Under the pieces are notes generated by a model. It searched no databases. It was not told the DNA's origin and saw only the letters and a program-made list of their open reading frames with translations. From contig NC_080541.1 of assembly GCF_028640845.1 (NCBI RefSeq), forward strand, positions 141,387,464-141,451,463: 64,000 nt of DNA, read 5' to 3'. Made by a program: the position numbers and the translations under genes. Source of the DNA: Ahaetulla prasina (lineage: Eukaryota > Chordata > Lepidosauria > Squamata > Colubridae). The stretch's first letter is position 1; each line of letters opens with the position of its first letter. Below, one piece after another: positions 59,306 through 64,000 of the stretch.

Positions 59306-59310
59306 CAAAG

Positions 59311-59869
59311 CCATACCTTTTAGCCTCTCTTTGAATGGATATCAACCAGCCAATTCTGAGTAATTGCAGTATTTAGTATTCAGGTATACAGATAGTCCAT
59401 ATTTTCATTGCATTTGCAGAAAAATTCACAGGGAATTATTTCTTTTCACAATCTTTAACGCATCTGATGTGTATTAAAATTTGGCAACTTCTGTGATGAT
59501 AAGGGAAACGCAGTAGTATTTTAACCAAAAAACGTGTAACACAATCAATCGAAGAATAAATGTTAACATTACTGACTCTGAACCTGAGGAACAGTTTTAG
59601 TCAAAGTCAAAGAATCAACTTCAATTACTCGTTCTCTCTATTTGTCTCTATGTTGTATTGTATTAATATCATGAAATGGCTTTGTGAGGCATCTGCTATC
59701 ATTTTATTTTACCACTTTATCTGCTACATAGGAATAGACTACAAAATTCAGAATGAACTTGGGGAAAAATCACAATTATATTAAGTGTATAATGATATTA
59801 GAGCTATATTAAGTTGGCCTTCCTCCTCCAAAGCCTAATCTCTTTGCAGAGAAGCTTAGAAGACTATAT
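59311..59869. other. Non-coding, no recognised feature
   Basis: AT-rich sequence between the Gypsy element and the solo LTR. Confidence 0.4.
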
Positions 59870-59874
59870 GAATG

Positions 59875-60490
59875 TGTCGTGGTCCGCCAGCAGCCTGCGG
59901 AGCTGGCAACAGAGAGAGACAGCAATGAGGCTGAGGAAGAACATGGGCCAGTCCTGGAGGCTGGGGAAGGCCCGGATGAGGGCTCTGCATCGGAGGCAAA
60001 GGTGGGGCCAGGACCATCAGGGAGTGATGTGCGAACTCCAGAGCCTCTAGAGGCTGACAATAGTGAAGCAGAGGAACAGGAGGAGCCTGTTCCTAATGCA
60101 CGCATGAGAAGAGCTGCCAGAAGGCAACAGCAGCTCAAGCAAAGAGGATGACTCGGTAGTAGTGCCAAGAGATTATTGGCCCTTCCCATAAGGCTTAAAA
60201 GACCAGCAACGGCATTTGGGCTCTTTGCCACTAAACAATGTTGATAGCTTTGTCTTGTTGCATTTGTTTTATTTTGGGGTCTTCTGAACTTTTGCCAAGA
60301 AAGGCCTTTGGCAGTTTCCCTAATTGGACCAACATTAGTCATAAGACTGAGGAATTATGTTGGGAGGAATTTGCTTTGATTTAGTTTGGACTACACTGAG
60401 AATGAGTTAATTCTCAGCTGTTCTAATAAAGTTTGTTTGTTTTTACACTGACTGAATTTCCTACTACCTACTTGGGCCTGGATCACAACA
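59875..60490 (+). mobile_element. Solo LTR of an endogenous retrovirus, plus strand
   Basis: A 616-bp block from TGTCGTGGTCC to GGATCACAACA (imperfect inverted ends), with exact 5-bp flanks GAATG (59870-59874, 60491-60495). It has an AT-rich TATA-like CTTAAAAGACC near 60190-60200 and AATAAA at about 60425. It is related in design to the 9.1-kb LTR but clearly diverged. Confidence 0.88.
59876..60151 (+). other. Open frame in U3 of the solo LTR (acidic then basic)
   Basis: Open from the second base of the LTR to TGA at 60149-60151, about 40 bp before the TATA-like box. Acidic body (ATERDSNEAEEEHGPV, DNSEAEEQEEPV) and a basic end (MRRAARRQQQLKQRG). Same phase relative to the LTR start and same layout as 9362-9628. 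Unknown family. Confidence 0.45.
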
Positions 60491-60584
60491 GAATGTACGG
60501 AGACCAGCCCACTTCAAAGACTGGACTGCTGTGTCAGAAATAGCATATCTCAACCAAAGTTGGTCCACGGAGGGTCTTTCTCTA

Positions 60585-61050
60585 ATTGCTTATGCCACCA
60601 GACTCCAAATTTTGGCCCTAGACAACTTAGAACTACGCTGACTTCAGTCTGACCTAAGCACAGCACATAAAATTATCTCCCACAGTGTCCTACCTGTCAG
60701 TGACTACTTCAGCTTCAACCATAACAATACACAAGCAAATAATAGATACAAACTCAAGGTAAACTGCTCCAAACTCAATTGCAGAAAATAGGAGTTCAGT
60801 AACAGAGTGGTCACTGCCTGGAATGCACTACCTGACTCCGTCGTCTCTTCCCCAGACCCCCAAAACTTTAAGTTTAAACTGTCTACTGTCCATTCCTAAG
60901 AGGTCTGTAAGAAGCGTGCATAAGTGCATCTGCCTGGCTACTATTCCTGTCCTAATATTCCTTTTTACTTACTCTTTTCATGTAGCCAAATTATGTTTAT
61001 ATTTTTACCTGTTATCTTATATATGATTGACAAAAATAAAATAAAAAAAA
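60585..61050 (+). pseudogene. L3/CR1-type LINE 3' fragment, diverged
   Basis: GCTTATGCCACCAGACTCCA, GACTACTTCAGCTTCAACCA and GCCTGGAATGCACTACCTGA match the 3' part of the LINE at 40.5-41 kb at lower identity, ending in GACAAAAATAAAATAAA. No intact frame. Confidence 0.88.
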
Positions 61051-61083
61051 TAATTTTGGAAATGGACTCTATTCTTGTCAGAA

Positions 61084-61104
61084 GTGTGTGTGTGTGTGTG
61101 TGTG
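61084..61104. repeat. (GT)n microsatellite
   Basis: About ten dinucleotides. Confidence 0.9.
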
Positions 61105-61371
61105 AACTTCAGTAATGAATTTTTATTCTTTCAGCACTTCCACATGGCATTTCAGAATGATAAAGCATTCCAATCAAACGACACACTAAAAGTGGTTTAT
61201 GAATGCAATCCTTTATCACGTTTTCCTGACCCCCTACAATCTTTGCATCAGGAAATTTGGCCTGAGCTTTCATTGAAGGAGAATCCCACTTTGATCAAAT
61301 TCAGCCTCTGCCTTTCCTAACGTAACAGCATGCTGGTTTGATTGGCCAAATAAGCACAATTGAAGGAAATC

Positions 61372-61732
61372 GTAGATTGGAATTAGCAATAGCACTTAGA
61401 CTTATATACCATTTCACAGTGCTTTACAGTCCCCTCCAAGCAGTTTTAGAGTCAGCATATTGTCCCCAACAATCTGGCTCTTCCTTTTGGCCAGAGGACT
61501 CTGCAGGAGGTGTCCGTCCCATCTGCCATCCATCCCGTCTTCCTCCTCCCTCCCACCCTCTCTAAACTGTTCCTGGAGTCAACACATTGCCCCCCAACAA
61601 TCTAGATCTTCATTTTACCAACCTCGGAAGGATGGAAGACTGAATTACTTTGAGCTAGTGAGGATTGAACTCCAGGCAGTCAGCAGAATTAGCCTGCAAT
61701 ACTACATTCTAACCACTGCACCACCACGGCTC
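61372..61732 (-). repeat. tRNA-derived SINE, minus strand
   Basis: Minus-strand head GAGCCGTGGTGGTGCAGTGG with B box GGAGTTCAATCC (about 61665), body CAGTCTTCCATCCTTCCGAG, tail TATAAGTCTAAGTGCTATTG. Same head family as 28322-28575. Confidence 0.8.
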
Positions 61733-61734
61733 AT

Positions 61735-63300
61735 AGTAACACTATTTACATCAAGTTACATCTGGCAATCTCAGAAATACAGAGAAATATGTAGTATTTA
61801 TGAATATTGTGAAGTGGGGGGAGGGGAGGGAAAACAATATTTGCTTAAGCAGGAATCTAGGATTATAACAAAGTTAAAACTGATTGTCCTTAGGGGTAAA
61901 TAACGCTATTTTTACAGCATCCTGAGTCAAATATGAAGATACTTGAAATTAGACCAATCTAGAACAATGTGAGTGGGCTTTAAATTAGAATAATTTGGAG
62001 ATAAAAGACTACTCACATTAACTAAAGAAATGATCAGGATTATCTCCATTACACAATATTCACTCTCTGGAGAGAGATGAAAGTGGTTAGATAATCTTTT
62101 TTTTCAAATACTGCATTCTAACCACTGCACCTCTACGGCTCATAGTAACACTATTTATGATGTCTTTCTAGGCATTCTTTCAGCAACACCTCTATCAAAC
62201 CCAACCTTTATTTTGACTCTCACATGAAGAGAGAGGAGGGGGGGGGAGAGAGAGAGAGATCTCCTTTTGAATATATATCATAGCAACCACATGTATAGAC
62301 CACTTGCACTGCATTTTTAAAGCTTAAATATTCCTTTTTGAATGCAATTTAATCAAAACCCATCGTTGCCTATCTTCATTCTCCCTGATTGACCTGATGA
62401 GTTGTCTAAATAACACCCAATAAACCCCGCCATCAAAAGCTGTTATTGGGGTGACCATAGACCATAGTCTGATTGCAAGTTGAGGATGCATCTGAATTCA
62501 ACACTTCTCCCTTTTTAACACAAGTGCCATTGTTGGAAAGGAACCAACAGTTCTCAAGCTAAAGAGAACTTTTGTGTAAGCCTACCTCAGTTGCCTCTAA
62601 AGGTCATCAAGAGGCTGGCCAAGTATTTATTAATTCAGAAGAGCAAAAGAAAAGAGCCTAGAGTTTAAACTCTGGAAGACTGAGGCTCCTACTATTTTGC
62701 ATTTCAAAGGACAATCAACTGTTGTGCTTAAGGCTGACTTCTTATTTTGAGTAGGGATGCTAATCCAGCCAACACATGCCTGAGAATCTTCTGCCAAGTC
62801 AAGCCAATGTGATGAAAAAGGATTTAAGTATCCAGAGAGCTATAAAGCTTTGGTATGAGGCCTAATAATGACAGAGTTCCAGAACAAAGACTGGGCTGAA
62901 ATTTAAGAGTTTTGGAATTAAAACACGACAAATTAGAGGCATCTGCCTCATCTCAAATGAGTAAAAATCCCTTCCAAATCCCCTTAATTAACTTCAAATT
63001 TAGACACTACAAACATGTTTTTTCCTGACACACTGTACACAGACATGCATACAGTAGATACAAGACATCCCATTCAAATTTTGCATTGCTGTAAAACATT
63101 TAGGGGAAAAATGCACACAGATTTTGCTTAAGGTGAATTATAAAACAGGAACGAATATATTAAGAATATGAGGAAAGAATACAGTTTGGCCCAGTTCCAA
63201 AGCCAAAACAAGAAGAAATATTTCGCCTTACTAGAAGATACGTTTCTTGATTTTAAAGTTTTTACGGAAAGTGATTGATGATTCGTGGGAAGGAAAAGTC
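61735..63300. other. Non-coding; small repeated SINE scrap
   Basis: A ~50-bp piece (62109-62158: CATTCTAACCACTGCAC to TAGTAACACTATTTA) repeats 61702-61750 including sequence outside the SINE. A purine tract (GGGGGGGGAGAGAGAG) lies near 62238. Otherwise nothing recognised. Confidence 0.45.
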
Positions 63301-63305
63301 AGAGG

Positions 63306-63383
63306 TAACAGAATAATAGAGTTGGAAGGGACCTTGGAGATCTTCTAGTCCAACCCCCTATTCAAGCAGGAAACCCTATACCA
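63306..63383 (-). mobile_element. CR1 LINE extreme 3' end
   Basis: AATAATAGAGTTGGAAGGGA and TCTTCTAGTCCAACCCCCTA: complement of the CR1 3' end, about 80 bp. Confidence 0.8.
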
Positions 63384-63510
63384 AGACGAAGGCAAATCCA
63401 GCCTATACATTGACTACTGCGCTGACTGCACAAAAAAAAAAAACTACAATCACTTGCCCAACATCCAACCCTCCATCACCCAAAACATCCAACTATCCGT
63501 CGTACAGAAC

Positions 63511-64000
63511 TGTTCTGTCCTCTTCGCCTCCATCCAAACGATGGCTTAATTAGCCGGCTCTTATCAGCTCTGGCAGCAAAAGAATCAGCGTCTGCCAAGA
63601 GCCCTCGTTAGCTGCCAAGACGCTGGTGAGTCACAACCTTCAGCTCTAGTCAATCAGTGGATTTGCCTGATACAAAGAGACACACCAGCTCTTGCTGCCT
63701 TTTATATCCTGTGGGGTGTGGCTCCATGACTCAGCACTTCCTAGGCCTGCCCCACCCCTGCTTCTGTTGTTCCCTTCTCTCCTGTCTACGAAACCTAGGA
63801 TTCAGCCAAGCCTGATTGCTGTCAGCTGGGTCTGCAGGCGTGGCCTGGGGGGGAAAGAGTCAGGGGAAGGAGGCCTCATTATCTCTTTCACCTGGCCTGC
63901 TTCTGGCTCCTGGAGCTGAGCCAGGGAGGCCGGTGCTTCCGAGGTAAGTCCTGACGGCCCTTCCCCCTCACTGTCCAAGTCACTTTCTGGCAGCAGGCCC
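63511..64000 (-). mobile_element. Partial LTR cut by the window end
   Basis: The left end TGTTCTGTCCTCTTCGCC resembles the 9.1-kb LTR start (TGTTCTGTTTCCC). On the minus strand: acidic-coding stretch (LLPESDLDSEGEG, from about 63998), basic-coding stretch (FRRQERREQQKQG, 63731-63805) in another frame, TGA at 63731-63733, then GGATATAAA about 22 bp on. The right end and any target duplication are outside the window. Confidence 0.65.

Noticed and set aside
59876..60151. Host gene exon for an acidic protein
   Set aside because: It sits entirely inside a solo LTR with exact flanking duplications; treated as LTR-borne.

Overview
The window looks like nuclear DNA of a squamate reptile, most likely a snake. 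It holds Sauria-type tRNA SINEs with the AGGTAA tail, a BovB LINE, several CR1/L3/L2-type LINEs whose 3' tails run into (AATAG)n arrays, a (GATA)n array and many hAT and Tigger-like MITEs. The (AATAG)n arrays attached to LINE tails are the strongest pointer to snakes. No prokaryotic features were seen.

The only ordinary host protein-coding sequence I can support is at the left edge: the last coding exon of OLFM3 (noelin-3/optimedin), 63-740 on the + strand, followed by its 3'UTR. Everything to the right is a gene desert made of layered transposable elements.

Layout: 0-8.5 kb, OLFM3 end, Tigger-like and hAT MITEs, a Sauria SINE and an ATTA-rich island (7.25-7.65 kb) that may be regulatory. 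9-18 kb, two solo LTRs, Sauria SINEs, hAT MITEs and CR1 relics. 18.8-26.6 kb, a 2.3-kb direct repeat present twice, with BovB, (GATA)n and an L2-type LINE between the copies. 26.6-36.5 kb, old CR1 debris, nested SINE/hAT insertions, then quiet AT-rich sequence. 36.7-48 kb, a large tandem duplication carrying L3-type LINE reverse transcriptase copies, with a 10-bp microhomology junction and smaller duplications nested inside. 48-54.8 kb, hAT MITEs, inverted-repeat elements, CR1, and a 7SK RNA fragment fused head-on to a LINE tail. 54.8-59.3 kb, a complete-length Ty3/Gypsy (Mag-like) element with seemingly identical LTRs, a tRNA-Ser primer binding site and a 5-bp target duplication, but many frame breaks. 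59.3-64 kb, a solo LTR, an L3-type fragment, a SINE and a partial LTR cut by the window end.

The most interesting observations are (1) the 7SK/LINE chimera at 53.9-54.3 kb, whose geometry matches twin priming with a foreign RNA, and (2) an acidic-to-basic reading frame in the U3 region of two diverged solo LTRs (9.1 and 59.9 kb), open from the second base of each LTR and ending just before the TATA box, with a decayed version in a third LTR at the right edge. All calls rest on reading the sequence and on remembered family features; no database search was run.
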